DNA of 64,000 nucleotides from Dipteris shenzhenensis (lineage: Eukaryota; Polypodiophyta; Polypodiopsida; Gleicheniales), in assembly GCA_047967505.1 (NCBI GenBank), contig CM106541.1, one strand, 5' to 3'. Positions 1-12,953 of this stretch are shown in pieces. The translations under genes and the position numbers were made by a program. The notes under the pieces were generated by a model. That model did no database searches, was not told the origin of the DNA, and saw nothing but the letters and a program-made list of their open reading frames with translations. Position 1 is the first letter of the stretch. Every line of letters starts with the position of its first letter.

Positions 1-269
1 ACCCAACAAATTTTGGAAGAGGAGAATCTCAAAAGCAAGTGTTCACAAGAGTAGGAGGCAATTCACAAGTGCTGTCGAACACGAGCTTTGCTTTGTACCT
101 TGCAACATGGATTTACTTGTTGGAATCGTGTGAGTTCGAGAGCCCACAGAGATACTATTCAACAAATAGCCGCTTTCAAAGCTTGGAAACCGAATTGAGA
201 TAAGTCTTGTGTTTGTGTTTATTTCCTTTCATAGTGATTTCTTCTTTGCACCGTGCACATATTTAACTA

Positions 270-1848
270 TGTCTGGAAGGCGTATTCCATCAGAGATAGG
301 TTATCTTGAAGATCTACGTCATGATGAGGATGTGGAAAACGATCACCATCGATCAATAAGAAGTTCAACACCGATGACACTTATTGAGGAAGAATGGCGA
401 GAATGCTATCAGCATGAGAAGCAACAACATCAAGAAATTGAAGATGCTCTACGCCAACTGACAACAACTTGGAAGCCACCTATATTGATTGAGGATGAGG
501 AACCTATGAATGCATCAGATTCACTGGATGCATGGAAACATCATGCACGGGACCTTGAGTAGGAACTTGAGTACATGTGCAACATGTGCGACATGCACAA
601 AGCCAACGAAGAACACTCAAATTGAGTGTTAAAATTGAGTGTTAAAAGAGATGACTTAAGTCACAAAGAAGCGTATGAAGGATAGAGATGATGAGAAAAG
701 TGAAAGCAACAAATCATTAGACACCAGTGATAGTGAGCATGGAAGAAGCAAGACAAGACATCAAAGGAAGAAGAAGCGACATGTGAAGACTTCACTACGA
801 CAACATCATGACACTACTCCTTCACATGAGTCCAACGATGAAGACAATGTGGGAAAGGCCATCTTGAAAGCACTCAAGCTTCATGATAAGAAGAAGTCTG
901 GTAAAGATTAATCGCAAAACTTTTTCTTTTCCAAAATATGATGGTAAAAGAGATGGACAAGCTTTACTTGCATGGATTAGTTCTTTCAATCAATACTTTT
1001 TTGGAGAATGGTACGAAGAGATCGAGAAGGTAAAACTTGCTGCAAGGCACATGACAAGCAATGCACAATTATGGTGGAGTGTGGTTGTCGAAAGCACTCA
1101 TATTCCAAAGACATGGGAAGCATTCAAAGATAAAATCAAGAAGCGCTTCCTACCTACACAGTTTGAAGAGGATACTCTCAGGCAATGGTGAAGATTGAGG
1201 TAGTTGGATAATGAGAGTATGGACGCGTACACCGAGAAATATCTTTTCTCTCTACTTCAATTGCAAACTATTGAGAAAGTGTCTCAAAAGGAGCAATGTC
1301 GTACCTTTGTTGAGGATTTACGCCCTACTATTCATGCTGATGTACGTATGCATCGACCATCTATAGCTTCTGATGCTATGGATTTGGCATTAGAGTCAGA
1401 GAGAAAGCAGGGAAGAAGCTTTGCTACTCGCACCCCTCGAGCAAAGAAGCGTACTTCATACTTCAAGCAGGAGGGTGTAAGTGGTAAAGTTGGTAGATAT
1501 AATGGTAAGTCTAATTGGAAACCTGCTAAGTCATGTATTAATCAAAGAACCAAAGAACTTGTCACATGTTATGAATGCAAAGAGAAGGGACACTACTCTT
1601 ATGAATGTCCAAAGAATCCATTTGCTACACACAAGACAGGTACCCAAGCGAAGAATGCTACCAACAACAACGGAGGCAATGGAGGGAGAACCAATGGATG
1701 TATCAACGGTAATAGTCAGCGCAACAACTCCGCACGGATCAACTACATTGATGATGGATCCCATGATAAACTTTCAAGCAAGAGGATGAGGATGAGGACA
1801 ACGACACTGAAGATGCTGACTACACCCCTTCAGGTAAGTGTTATTTAG
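270..1848 (+). pseudogene. Chromovirus gag, broken
   Basis: The capsid precursor packages the element RNA into cytoplasmic particles. An acidic N-terminal piece starts at ATG 270 and stops at 562. A lysine-rich segment follows at 675-911. The retrotransposon gag domain is read from about 910 (FSFPKYDGK, then AQLWW, then KKRFLP). In-frame stops lie at 1189-1191 (TGA) and 1201-1203 (TAG), after which the same frame continues through DAYTEKYLF to a zinc knuckle, CYECKEKGHYSYEC, at about 1567-1608 (CX2CX4HX4C). The shift from the 675 frame to the 883 frame and the two stops show decay. The N-terminal part before 883 is assigned to gag only by position. Confidence 0.75.
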
Positions 1849-1917
1849 GTAAAAGTGCATCTTATTTTCGTACTTCTTTGTTACATATGACTGCACTATT
1901 GCACAGAAAATAACATA

Positions 1918-4900
1918 GTGTCTTATTTGATGATGGAAGCACCCATGATTTCATTTCGCAACGTTTAGTTGAAAAGTTAGGGCTCGCAACCATCAAAACA
2001 AAATATAAAGTCAAATCAGCTTTTCAAGGATCGAATTATAATTGTTTACAAATGGTTAAGGATCTTGAGGTGACTTTAGGGCCATTAGTTGAGAGCCGTG
2101 ATTTCTTAGTCACTCCTTTGCGTGAGCAAGATCTCATTGTAGGGATGCCCTGGCACGTCGATCATAATGCCAAACCTAATTATCTTGAATGCACTATTAC
2201 TCTGACTCAAGGCACTGAGACTATGACTCTAGAATGCGACAAGAATCTTCCCTCTTAGCCTATATTATCACATACCCAAGCTAAAAGAGCTTTGCGCAAA
2301 CGTGAGAAGACATATCTTGTTATGGTCAATAAGATTGAGGCTAGTCTTGAGACTAAGAAAACTAAGCAAGAGCCTTTGGATCCCTTTCTAGCTACCTATG
2401 ATGACTGCTTTATGGAAGACTTACCCCCTGGCCTACCTGAATCTAGACCTAAGGATCATAAGATTGACCTTATTCCAGGTAGTGCACCACCATGTAAATC
2501 ACCATATAGACACAATCCTACTGGGCAGCAAGAGTTTCAATTCCAAATAGAAGATCTTTTGGCTAGAGGCCTAATTCAACCTAGTAGCTCACCATTTGGG
2601 GCACCCGTTCTCCTTGTCAAGAAGAAAAATGAAACTTTCCGAATGTGCATCAATTATCGTGCCTTAAATAAAATCACAATGAAAAATCGATACCCCATTC
2701 CAAGAGTTGATGATCTACTCGACAAGTTGAAAGGATCCACAATCTTTAGCAAGATCGATCTTAAGTCAGGATATCATCAAGTGAGAGTGATCGAGCCCAA
2801 TATTTTCAAGACTGCTTTTAGAAACCAAACTGGTCACTATGAATTTCTTGTTATGCCTTTTGGATTGACCAATGCACCTACCACATTTAGTCGGGTGATG
2901 AATCGTATCTTCCTACCCTATCAAGACTTTGTGGCAGTTTTCTTTGATGATATCATGATTTATGGCAAGAGTCGAGAGGAACATGAGAAACACTTGGATC
3001 TTGTTTTCTCTCTCTTATGTGAGAACCAACTATATGCCAACCCGGAGAAAAGTTCTTTTTCCCAGCCTGAAATTGAATATCTTGGACACATTGTTTCAGC
3101 TGAAGGCGTTCGAGTAGATCTCAAGAAGGTAGAAGTGATAGTAAACTAGCCACAGCCTAAAGATATCCATGAGTTATGATCTTTTCTAGGTCTGTGTAGT
3201 TTCTATCATAGATTTGTTAGAAATTTCGCACACAAGGCACATCCATTGACCGAACTACTGCATAAGACTCGTACTTTCTCTTGGGGTGAGAAGCACACTT
3301 TAGCTTTTCAACGACTTAAGGGTGCAATGACGCACACACCAGTTTTGACCATGCCGGACTTTACAAGACCATTCTTTGTCATGGTTACTGATGCTAGTGG
3401 ACAGGGTTTTGGGGCTGTGCTCATGCAAGATAACCATCCAATTGCATTCGAGTCACATAAATTAAAACCAGCAAAGCTAAACTATTCCACGTATGATAAA
3501 GAATTAGCCGCTATGGTGCATGCCCTTAAACTCTAGAAACACTATCTTATGGGTTTCGAGTTACTCATTAAGATTGATCATCAGAGTCTTAGACATCTCC
3601 TTACTCGGCCGGTGATCTCGGATCAGCACATTAAATGGGTTGCCTTTATTGACAGCTTTAAACCAATGATCCAATATCAACCAGGCAAAGACAATGTAGT
3701 TGCCGATGCACTGAGCGGTCGACCTAGCATAAATAATATCTCAGTCATTGAGGGAGACCCTTTCAAGCCTATGAAGGCGGACTATCCTACTGATCGAGAC
3801 TTTTCAAAAATCTGGCATAAGATTAAGCAAGCTAATAGCACCCCTATGGCCTCGTATTCCATTCATAATGACTATCTATTCTACAAAAAGCGCTTATGTG
3901 TCACTACACCATTTCGACGCTTGGTACTAGAAGAGGTACATCAGCCACCCTACATGGGACATAGAGGCGTCGCTGTTACGTATCAGGCTGTAATTCAAGA
4001 TTTTTTATGGCTTAAGCTTAAAGTTGATGTTGCAACTTTTGTTGCACAATGTCTTATTTGTCACAAAGTCAAGAGCTATAAGGGCAAATATCAAGGTTTA
4101 CTTATGCCTTTACCAATTCCTGATGGCCCATGGGAGTAGATTTCTATGGACTTTATTACTGGATTTCCTACGACTAGCTCAGGTTTTGATATAATTTTGG
4201 ACTATCATTGATAGATTTAGCAAGCAGGCTTACTTTATTCCTTGTAAGAAGACCTTGACTACAATTCAGGCTACTCATTTGTTCATCAAGCACATCTTTA
4301 TACACCATAGCCTTCCAAAAGTAATCGTGTCAGACCAGAATAGTAAATTTTGTAGTAACTTTTGGACCGCACTCTTTGACAATCTTGGTACGAAGTTAGA
4401 TTTTTCCACTTCTTTTCATCCCAAGTCTAATGGCCAAAACCGAGGTCACACAAAATACTATTTATGACATGTTACGTGCTTACGTGTCTGGTCAGCCATG
4501 TAAATGGGACAAATTTATACACATATTACAATTTGCCTACAATAACACTAAGCACTCTGCTACAGGCAAATCTCCATTCCAAATTGTCTATGGAAAGACC
4601 ATTCCTACTCCATTGACTTGCCTTAAGCACCAAGTAGAGGCTGCTGATCGATTTACTGAAGATTTCTCTAGCATTTTGGCTACTGTCAAAAAGAATATCG
4701 AGCATGCTCAAGTTGTGTATACTGCACATGCAAACAAGGGTAGAAAGAAAGTTGTATTTGCTGAAGGTGATCTAGTCATGTTACGAATTGAGAAGCGCAG
4801 ACTTAAGAGTATTGAGACACACCCTGTAGTTAAGTTTGCCCCTAAGTCCTATGGTTGCTTTAAAGTTTTGGAGCGCATTAATGACAATGCCTAATGGCTT

Positions 4901-5200
4901 GAATTACCACCCAATTGGAAAATTCATAATTCTTTTCATGTGCACCTCCTGAAACCTTTCCATGGAGACCCACCAGTTTGACCTATTTTAGATGATGCAC
5001 CGTTGCTTCAAGGAGAGACCCAGCTCTTAGAGCCACACTAAATCATTGATCAACAAATCGCTCAAACGAGACGTGGAAACTCGTATTCTACTTATCTTCT
5101 TACATTTAAGAACCACCCCGTTGAGGATGCTAAGTGGATGCCTGAGCAATATTTTCGCCAGTACCTTGATTTATTGACTACTTTTTTGTCGCACAATTGA
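1918..5200 (+). pseudogene. Chromovirus pol (PR-RT-RH-IN-chromodomain), broken
   Basis: Protease: LFDDGSTHDFIS near 1925; the usual D-S-G reads D-D-G. Reverse transcriptase (2292-3149): YRALNKITMKNRYPIP, IDLKSGYHQV, FGLTNAPTTF and a catalytic FFDD box in place of the usual YxDD or IDD. A TAG at 3147 and a TGA near 3177 interrupt the RT/RNase H linker. RNase H (3246-3720) has TDASGQGFGAVL and a TAG at 3534-3536. Integrase (about 3900-4894) has an HHCC zinc module (HRG, CLICHK), a TAG after PDGPWE at 4137-4139, and frameshifts near 4200 and 4430. A chromodomain-like tail (YLLTFKNHPVEDAKW) ends near 5200, which places the copy among chromoviruses. No functional polyprotein is possible. Confidence 0.85.
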
Positions 5201-5228
5201 GGGCAATTGTGATTTCAAGCAAGAGGGA

Positions 5229-5722
5229 TGTTACAAGAATTGGAATTATCCCATTAATTTAATCCTTTAGTATTTAGTTTAGTGAGATCCAACATTTTTG
5301 TCGTGCAGTTGATGCATGTGCGCTCGCTGTTTCGTAGTGATACATGTGTGCTCCTACATGGTTGGATATACGTCTACGGGCTATATGAGTGTGTAGCATT
5401 GTGTGCACTACTTACGCAATGAAGGTATGCATAGAATGTGTGAACCATCCATACAATTTTATTCATGTGTAGCATCAGGTGCACCATGAGATGGCATGTG
5501 TCTCATGTGTGCACCATTCATCTGTGATTTATTGATTTCGCGTTGCTATAATACTGAAAGGTTGATTGATTGTGGTAATTAATTCCAAGGTTATCTTATG
5601 CTTGAAATATTTCATTACTATTGATCGTGTGAATCCAGGGGAAGAGTAATTGATCGGGCGATGGCATCTGGCAAGCATGATCCGCCACATTTTGGGCGCG
5701 TAGGCACAACTCCAGTGATGCA
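5229..5722 (+). repeat. 3' LTR of degenerate chromovirus (end approximate)
   Basis: It starts TGTTACAAGAATTGG directly after the polypurine tract that follows the pol remnant. The body is AT-rich with repeated gtgca/tgtgc words (about 5310-5520). The 5' partner is not in the window, so the right boundary is a guess at the last plausible CA. Confidence 0.5.
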
Positions 5723-6239
5723 GGGATGAATAAGGCTTATGCCTAATTTTTGATATTACAAAAGCTTATGTACATATTTGAATTTTGGAATATTGTGGCT
5801 TGGCTAAGTGTATAAACTGAAGTTAGAAAAAGCTTTATTTTTAAAAAAAGCCAGCTATTCTAGAAGGTGGATGGGCTTTTTGTAAAAGGGTGCATGGAGG
5901 AAAGCACAGAGGCTTTTGTATGATTTTCGCTCGGAAGCTTTTTGGAGAAATATACATAAATACATAGGAGGTAGAAGGAGAGCATCACTCCTATGGGGGG
6001 AGATTGTACCCAACACGCTTGTTCTATCTCCTCCGTTTGTGAGTTTTGAGAGTTTGTGCATATTTTCGAAGAGTGTTGCTGTGTTTTTCAAGGATTTGCA
6101 GGTTTCGTGAGCATTTCCCGTCGCAGAGAGGGAGCTTGTATTCCAAACTTGTGCATCCAACAATGAAGACAAAGTCAACCACATTGACTTTTATACATGT
6201 CCCCTTTTAAAGGGAGGGCCAAGCCTATTCCCTTTATAC
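5723..6239. other. Unassigned intergenic/intronic sequence
   Basis: I see no protein similarity and no repeat pair. Short open frames on both strands near 5855-6184 overlap each other and show no domain. Confidence 0.4.
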
Positions 6240-6269
6240 CACTCTCTTTCTCATTCTTTTACCATCCTC

Positions 6270-7450
6270 TTGGGCCCATGTAACTCCAAGACACAATCCT
6301 GGCTCTACGGACTTGCCACTATCCATCAAATGACAACACTAACCAGCGGTGGCATATTGTTAACCAATCGGTTAACAACCAAGCATGAAGGAGGGCTGGG
6401 AGTAGTTGATATTCAGCAATCTACTTACAAACTTTCAGCCACATGGATTATAAAAGCAATTGTAAACCCTGATGTTGAATTTCTCTCAAGTTAGTCCTGT
6501 AAGGGGCCTCAAATGGAAGAATTATCCTAGACTCTCTACTCTTTGCAATCCTAGACCTTATCTTACCAAAGGGAGCCAACTCTAGAAGTCCCCATGGAAT
6601 GCCTATGAAGCTCTTAAAAGACAAATTATATTTATTGGGAAAGGTGCTTTCATGAGTATTAATTGTCTGGGTGTCCGTCATCTTCAAGGAGAAACCCCTC
6701 AGTGACAATGACTCACTCAAAGCTAGCCTACTATTCAGAAAAGACCTCCAATGTTAGGGATAACTCCGAGTAATACGAGACATCATATGGAAAAGTTGGC
6801 ATGAAATCAAAAGGGAGTTTAGTCTCTCTATCGAAGAGCAAGATCTTTTTATGGGTAGGATCGACCTATGATTTGGCAACACTTAATGGAAAGGGGGAAC
6901 CTCATTATGCTACAGGAAAGAGTTTATTTGGGTAGCAGCTATTCATCATTACCCCATCCCCACTCCTAAATTGATATTGAGGAGGTATACAGGGTCCTGG
7001 AGAATCTCTGACAACCAAATTTATGAAAAAAATATTTACTCAAATATGGGATAAAGCAATGCCAAAAAAGATGTTCACTCTATTATGGTTAATCCTAGCA
7101 AATTTGTTTGGACTAACTGCAAAGGAGAGGAGCTACCCATTTACCCCATCCCCACTCCTAAAAATGATATTGAGGAGGTATATAGGGTCTTGAGCACAAG
7201 ATGGAGAATCTCTGACAACCAATTTAACGAAAAAATTATTTATTCAAATATGGGATAAAGCAACACCAAAAAAGATGTCCACTCTGATATGGTTAATCCT
7301 AGCAAACTTGTTTGGACTAACTGCAAAGGAGAGGCTATTGGAAAAGAGGATGGTACGTGCAAGAGATATCCAGGACATAAGGAGGATATTTTCCATCTTT
7401 TTGTATCTTGTCATGCAAAGAAGGTTTGGAAAACAATTCACATCTAGATA
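6270..7450 (+). pseudogene. LINE ORF2 C-terminal remnant (zf-RVT region)
   Basis: The translation at 6270-6494 contains NRLTTKHEGGLGVVD followed by TWIIKAI, the conserved stretch just after the reverse transcriptase of plant LINEs. Near 7340-7440 a second frame reads a cysteine/histidine block (EDIFHLFVSCHAKKVW), typical of the zf-RVT domain at the end of ORF2. Several stops and shifts separate the two. A local duplication (6950-7334) lies between them. No poly(A) or target-site duplication was found, so this is an old, undelimited fragment. Confidence 0.65.
6950..7334 (+). repeat. Imperfect tandem duplication, about 190-bp unit
   Basis: Units 6950-7130 and 7142-7334 both run from TACCCCATCCCCACTCC to GCAAAGGAGAGG, with point differences and a 12-bp length difference. 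The duplication lies inside the LINE ORF2 remnant and postdates its insertion. Confidence 0.85.
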
Positions 7451-8841
7451 GAAGAACCAACAAGTTGGAAGGCTATTCTTTTAGGTGATGCAGTTAAGGT
7501 CAAACATGGAGTGTGGCCACAACTCAACGCACATGCTTTATAGTTTATATGGTGTACAAAAACAATATGCAGTTTAATGGTATAATCAGTAACTCACAAG
7601 ATGCATTTTTGAACTGGATCAGTAGAAATAGCTCTTACCTTGAAAATTGATCTAAAGGATTTTAAGCAATTTTTTTCCTGATTGATTTGCCATAGGCTTG
7701 TGAAGCACCTAGACCATGATATCTTTAATTTTAAGATGCTCATGAAACTCAAATAGGAAATGGAAGAACATGATAAACTTTTTGGCATGTGTAGCAATAT
7801 TCAAAATGAGTTGTAGGTTGGTTATCCCTCAGGATACTTTTAAGTCAAGGAAGAGTAGCCCTAAAGGTTGTCAAGTTGTCACTTTGAATCTCTGAACTAC
7901 TGTCAAGGTGTCTTCATCCTGTCATTGTGTCACCTTGATTTTTCAAAGCTACCATCTGATAAATTACAAACCTTTCAAATTAGCAAACAATCCCAACATA
8001 GAGGTAAGGGAATAACACATTTGAACTTGTGTATATGTATAAAAAAAGATGCACAAATAAACTCAACTACACACTAAATTGTACCAATCAATCTTAGGCA
8101 TTGTTCCATATGTAGTGTCATCCCCTATAAGTAAAAGAATAGGTATAGATTCATCAACAAATTATTACGTGAGCAAAATTTAACACTCAACATCTACCTC
8201 CATGATGCAATAGATGAAGCTAAAGCATAACATTTCTAGCATCATGATGTCCGAAAAGGATGGAATGTCCTTTGTATAACAATTTCTCTAAGCCTTCAGG
8301 ATATTATATTTCATTGTGAATCGTTCATGAACTAACCTATGTTGGACAATTGAGTGACGAAATTTTGGATAAAGTGGTTAGCATTATTTAATAATTATAA
8401 AGAGTGGTAGTCAAATCTTAGGTCCTATACTGGACCAAACATGACCGTGCAATTGGTGGTCTTTAGAGGGCACATGAGGTGGCTTACCATTGTGGATGAC
8501 AGGGATGAGTGCCACATTCTTCTAACCTAGGTGTCTGTGCCACATGTCACATAGGCGTGCATTTGCCACTTCACACACTCTAGGGAAATCAAATGTTATT
8601 GTTGCATCCATGCATGTTTGTTAATGTATTTTGATTGGACAATGTGTGTTAGCAAGGGATTGAGACCCTAGCTTCTATGTGAACCCATCACATGGCTTCT
8701 CTCTCACCCCTCTTCATGTCCTCAACGAGGATCTAGTATACATGGGTAATTGTTGTGAGAAACCACTCACTTGCTACATTTTCACATGGCACATCTTGTA
8801 GCTAGTAATTGGTGCTCATAATAGCTATTTATTTTCATGTG
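7451..8841. other. Unassigned AT-rich sequence
   Basis: No domain, LTR pair or RNA gene was recognised. Short open frames are scattered and unsupported. Confidence 0.4.
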
Positions 8842-8900
8842 AAGCAAAACACTATTGCACTTTCTTCCACTCAAGCTGAGTACATGGCAACAATTTGCTC
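8842..8900 (+). pseudogene. Copia RNase H fragment
   Basis: The frame starting at 8842 reads KQNTIALSSTQAEYMATIC. This matches the RNase H signature of Ty1/copia polyproteins (VALSSTEAEY) with its catalytic glutamate. Sequence on either side is too degraded to follow. Confidence 0.6.
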
Positions 8901-11078
8901 TCAAATCTACCTTGTGAAACATAAGTATTCAAAGGTAACTATCGACATGGAGCTACATCGACAACCCACAATGATGTGACGAGGAAAATAGTGATATCCA
9001 AAAAGGCAATTAAAGTGAGAAAGTTGGAGGATAAGGATTTTGAGGTTTTTCCCGTTGTGGGGATGATGGAGAATGGAATGATTCCACAAATCCAATTCGT
9101 GGACATTGCTATGAAGTCATGAATTTCTACGAGATGAATAGTTCGACAAGGATCCTTACACCCGAGAGTCATTTCCAAACCATGAGGATAAGGAGAGCTT
9201 GTGCATGATTACATCTCAAAAGTGAAGGTTTTCAAGCATTATCAATTCACAAAAGGTGGTCAAAAAAGGACACAAGTCGACTAGCCATGCTCGTGCTTAC
9301 CAAGTTTCAAATGGTAAACTATAAACAGAAGCCTCTCCGATTTGTGGCATGCGGTCGAGGCTTCTATAGGAAGAAGCTAGAGAGAACATACACGAGGGAG
9401 CTAGTGACTAAAAGGTCTTAGTTGCTTGCTATACCAAAGAGTAGAATGAGCCTAGGAAGAGCCAATTTAGTAAAAGTACTATGCCGAGAATTGGTTAAAT
9501 GATGGCAGAGACTCCCAAAATGGTGGGAGTGAGACAAAGAGATTGTACTTCTACTATGACCAACGCTAATACCAACGTAAACGTTATGCAAGAGATTGCA
9601 AGAAGAAGAAGATCGAATCAAAGGACCAATCCAAGAAGAAAGAGTTAAGGTCAAGAGAGGAATATTCTATGGTTATTGAAGAGGGCTTCCTAGTAGTTGC
9701 TCGTCGCAACAATGAGGTGAGGTATACAAATAGTTACAAATCCAAAGTCTTTGGAGATGGTGGATGATAGTAAGAGTTGCTCAATCAATGGACTGGGGAC
9801 ATAGAATCTGGGGACATAGAATTCATCACTAGAGGAGATGAGGTGAGATTGGACACTCATTGGAGACATGAGGTTCAAGGAGTCAAAGATTGTTGCAACA
9901 GTTCAAAGTTACACAAGTATAATGCTAAGGTGGACTGGCTTTCACCAATGGAGGGCACTTCAAATAGGTGCCTAGCTTGCTATGATACCATGCAACATTT
10001 GGATGAAGTCTCAACATATGCTACATGACTAGCCGTAATCCCATGAGTTGGTGAACTTCAACAGAGGTGAGGAGATAATCCAAGAGCTTCTGTATTCTCT
10101 TTGTATCATTTTGTAGGATAAAATAAATGCTTTGGGATGTTGTTTTTCCTAGTATTCTCCGATAAGAGAATGGAAGTCTAGTCGAAATTCCAAAGTCTAC
10201 TCTACCATGAGAAAACATATAAATTTGCACGTCTTCAGATTCACATACCTCCATTCATGTCGATCTTTATCGTAAAGTAAATGCTATATAGGGATCCTCC
10301 CTTCTGTAATCGAATTGAGATTGATGCTTCCCTCCACAAAGAATGCATATGCATAAGTAATTACTTGGATGGATGGTTCCATTGTTGAGAATACAAGGAT
10401 GCCTGTTGCATGCCATCACTTCAGATTAAGCTCCAGGATGTAAGTTGGGACAGTACCTTATTGTAATGCAAAGGCTGGTTCAAACATTTACCACCTCTTC
10501 AAAGTCCAGGAAAATGTCATCATCTGCATGTCAAAAACATCCATTTTGCAGGAAGGGGCCCAATACTCATCACAGGTCAAAACAAATGCCTATCCATTTT
10601 ACAGGAAGGGGCATGATACTCATCACAGGTTAAAACAAGTGTATTTTTGAACTCAAAGTCAACTGTGAATACACAGCCTGACAGTGCCTGAATACCATGC
10701 CCCCAAGAATCAGAACCCAAACATTGGGGAATCTTGAATACCTTGAGAGTTCGTATATAATGGCTTTTAAATTGTTGAGTACCTTTTGCATATGCTTGAC
10801 CCAAAACCTCATGTGTGGCTTAACAATTCAACTGGTTGCATACAACAGGTTACCAAGGAAGAAGACTGATACATGATTCACAAGTCGACATTTTCCTCCA
10901 AAAATAAGGTTTTATATTATACATGCTCGACTGTGCATGCATCCAAAGCAAGAAGAGGAGGAAGTGTTTACACACACTGATTCAGGGATTACCATGGACT
11001 GAGCTACCATTCGACATCTTTACGTACTATGGTACACATCCATTCACAGCAGATAAGACTACACTTAATCTCAAAATA
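8901..11078. other. Degraded sequence downstream of the host gene; possible copia gag trace
   Basis: Around 9550-9610 one frame reads YFYYDQR followed by KRYARDCKKKK. This resembles a zinc knuckle whose cysteines have mutated, consistent with an old copia copy that also left the RNase H trace at 8842. The rest, including the 3' side of the host gene, has nothing I can name. I did not find a clear AATAAA signal on the minus strand. Confidence 0.3.
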
Positions 11079-11614
11079 TCATTCATTTTCCAGGTTTGCC
11101 TGTGCGTCTGTAAACAAAGTAAGCCACTTAGAAGAGTCTTGAGGAACATCCGTCTTATATGGCATCTTTTTTTGCTTTCCTTGATTACCAGAGCCATAGG
11201 CAAGATTGGTTAATGGATGTTGAGGCAGCTCTTCAGTGCCATTTGAATTGAAGATGGTGTCATTTTCAGGTTGGTCTTCAGGGAGTTCCTCACAAGCATC
11301 CGTGGATTTTTTGGATATATGCAGAGAAGCTTCTTTCTGGTCAGAGGAAGAGGCTGTAATAGCCCACTGGAATGCTTGCTGAGAGAGACCCTCGGTTTCA
11401 TCTAATGATGACCTTGTTAATAAGCTTTGACTTTCTTTGGTTATATCTGAAGATATTGCTTTGCCCAATATTGGTTTCACCTTTTCTGGGCTGTCAGCCC
11501 TTGCAGCTGATACCGGACTTGGCCTCCCGATCTTTTTTGTCTGGAGTCCTAGAATTCTGGAAACTTCATTCACACCTCCCCATTTCTCCAAAGCACGAGC
11601 AAGGTCATAACGGC
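11079..11614 (-). CDS. HCF145: HCF145-like protein, terminal exon (second RNA-binding repeat and C-terminus)
   Basis: This minus-strand exon begins after a splice acceptor (T-rich tract, then CCAG, at 11615-11616) in phase 1 and ends at the stop codon 11079-11081. It opens with RYDLARALEKWGGVNEVSR, the second half of a TMR (transcript-binding motif repeat) as in HCF145. HCF145 is an embryophyte chloroplast protein known to bind and stabilise the psaA 5' leader. A low-complexity Ser/Glu-rich region follows, then a C-terminus with QDSSKWLTLF near the end, resembling the close of HCF145 as I remember it. The first half of this repeat is not directly upstream and must come from another exon. The partner exon with the other repeat is 63142-63672. 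Family assignment is from memory of the motif, not a search. Confidence 0.7.
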
Positions 11615-11642
11615 CTGGCCAAAAACAACAGGGGTTGAAGTC

Positions 11643-11860
11643 AAAGCCTGTGGCTGGTCTGAAGTTCTTATATATGGATAAAAATAATTAATACTTTGTC
11701 CAGTTCAGTGGCACTAATATCAATTGCAAATTTTAAAACAAAAACAGAGGTTAGTAACGAACCTGTGTCTCATCCGAAATCCTTAACTATGAGCAAAAAT
11801 AATCAAAACGTTATCCAGCTTGATGGCATTAAAATCAAATGCAAAACTCAAAACAAAGCA
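11643..11860. repeat. Diverged tandem duplication, about 116-bp period
   Basis: Two adjacent stretches (about 11643-11743 and 11759-11858) share the same word order: CCTGTG, then a GATAAAAATAAT-like word, GTCCAG/ATCCAG, TGGCA, ATC and AAATGCAAA, ending in AAACAAA. They are diverged, so the duplication is old. It sits directly beside the acceptor of the last host exon. Confidence 0.6.
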
Positions 11861-12284
11861 TCGACAAAGCAATGCCTTAGGTTTAAAGGTTTGGACTTGC
11901 TTTTCACAAATTCTTCAATACGACAGTTAACAATTGCATGAATTTCACTTTTGAACTTTCACAAGTGCAGTTTGAGGGCTCAGTTTCAGTTCAGTTTACG
12001 TATCATGATGTCAATTATGTGTCTTAGCTTTTTTATTGCAGTGTCAGAGATATCAATCAGTGTTAATAATCATATAGCATCATAATCTTTCACATCACAG
12101 TATCATGGACACTGAACAGGTGTACTGAGGTGCGATCATAACTCACCTTGCATATCACAAAATCCAGGATGTGGAACAAGGGCATGGGCACATATCATTT
12201 ATCAGATCCATAATTCAAGTCACAATACTGGGGATATTATACAACTATAGTCACATCACATTGTCATGGGGATCGATTTCTCTT
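11861..12284. other. Unassigned intron sequence
   Basis: Nothing recognisable. CA and TCACA words recur but no clear repeat unit or open frame emerges. Confidence 0.4.
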
Positions 12285-12948
12285 TCATAATAAATGTGTG
12301 ATGGCACAAACCAGGAATGTTTTCCAAATTTTAGCCAAGCAGAGGAGCCTTCAGGAGATGCAGATCCCAGGAGTCATGATCTGAGGTGTGATGAGTCTAT
12401 TTGTCAGTAAGAGACAGAGTACATTTCCTAGATGACCTATAAGATTGGCTTGAGACCACGATCAGAGTGAAGCAAGGATAACCCTCACACAGACACTTCT
12501 TTGTGATCTACATTCATGAGATCACAACGTTCATTGACCAGCTTGGAGCTGAGGGGTCACTGTTTGCTGACCGGATGATACATATATTATTATAAATGTG
12601 TGATGGCACAAACTAGGAGAGTTTTCCAACCCTGAATTCTTTTAGCCAAGCAGAAAAGACTTCATAAGAATCTGGGGGTGATGAGTCAATGAAAGGTGGA
12701 GTACATGTCCCAGATGGCTTATCAAATTGGATTGAGAGCAGGGATAACCCTCTCACCGACACTTTCCAGGCCCTACATTGATCATTGATGAGATCATGAA
12801 TTCATTGACTTGCTTGGAGGTGGGGACACTGCTTGCCGACCCGATGATATAGATATTATTATATGCAAATGAGATATTGTCCCCTTATCCTCCTCGTCAA
12901 CAGGCTTATAGAGACATCTACAGGCCCTAGAAGGGTCTTGCAAGGAGA
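12285..12948 (+). pseudogene. LINE reverse transcriptase remnant (left part), internally duplicated
   Basis: Around 12510-12590 a plus-strand frame reads YIHEITTFIDQLGAEGSLFA, the stretch between the QGCPLS and YADD boxes of non-LTR reverse transcriptases. The segment is tandemly duplicated (about 12285-12592 and 12593-12868, each starting ATAAATGTGTGATGGCACAAA). The second unit continues through a decayed YADD region into the chromovirus insertion point at 12949. The remainder of the same LINE resumes at 28694 after the insertion. Frames shift often, so this is a dead fragment. Confidence 0.65.
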
Positions 12949-12953
12949 GAGAC

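Larger units (their letters stand above)
1..5722 (+). mobile_element. Degenerate Ty3/gypsy chromovirus (5' LTR outside window)
   Basis: Domains follow in Ty3 order on the plus strand: gag, CCHC knuckle, protease, reverse transcriptase, RNase H, integrase and a chromodomain-like tail, then a polypurine tract (AAGAGGGA, about 5221-5228) and an LTR beginning TGTTACAAG at 5229. The frame is broken by several stops and at least two frameshifts in the integrase, so the copy is old and cannot act by itself. The 5' LTR and primer-binding site are not seen in the window. The end at 5722 is approximate because there is no second LTR to compare. Confidence 0.85.
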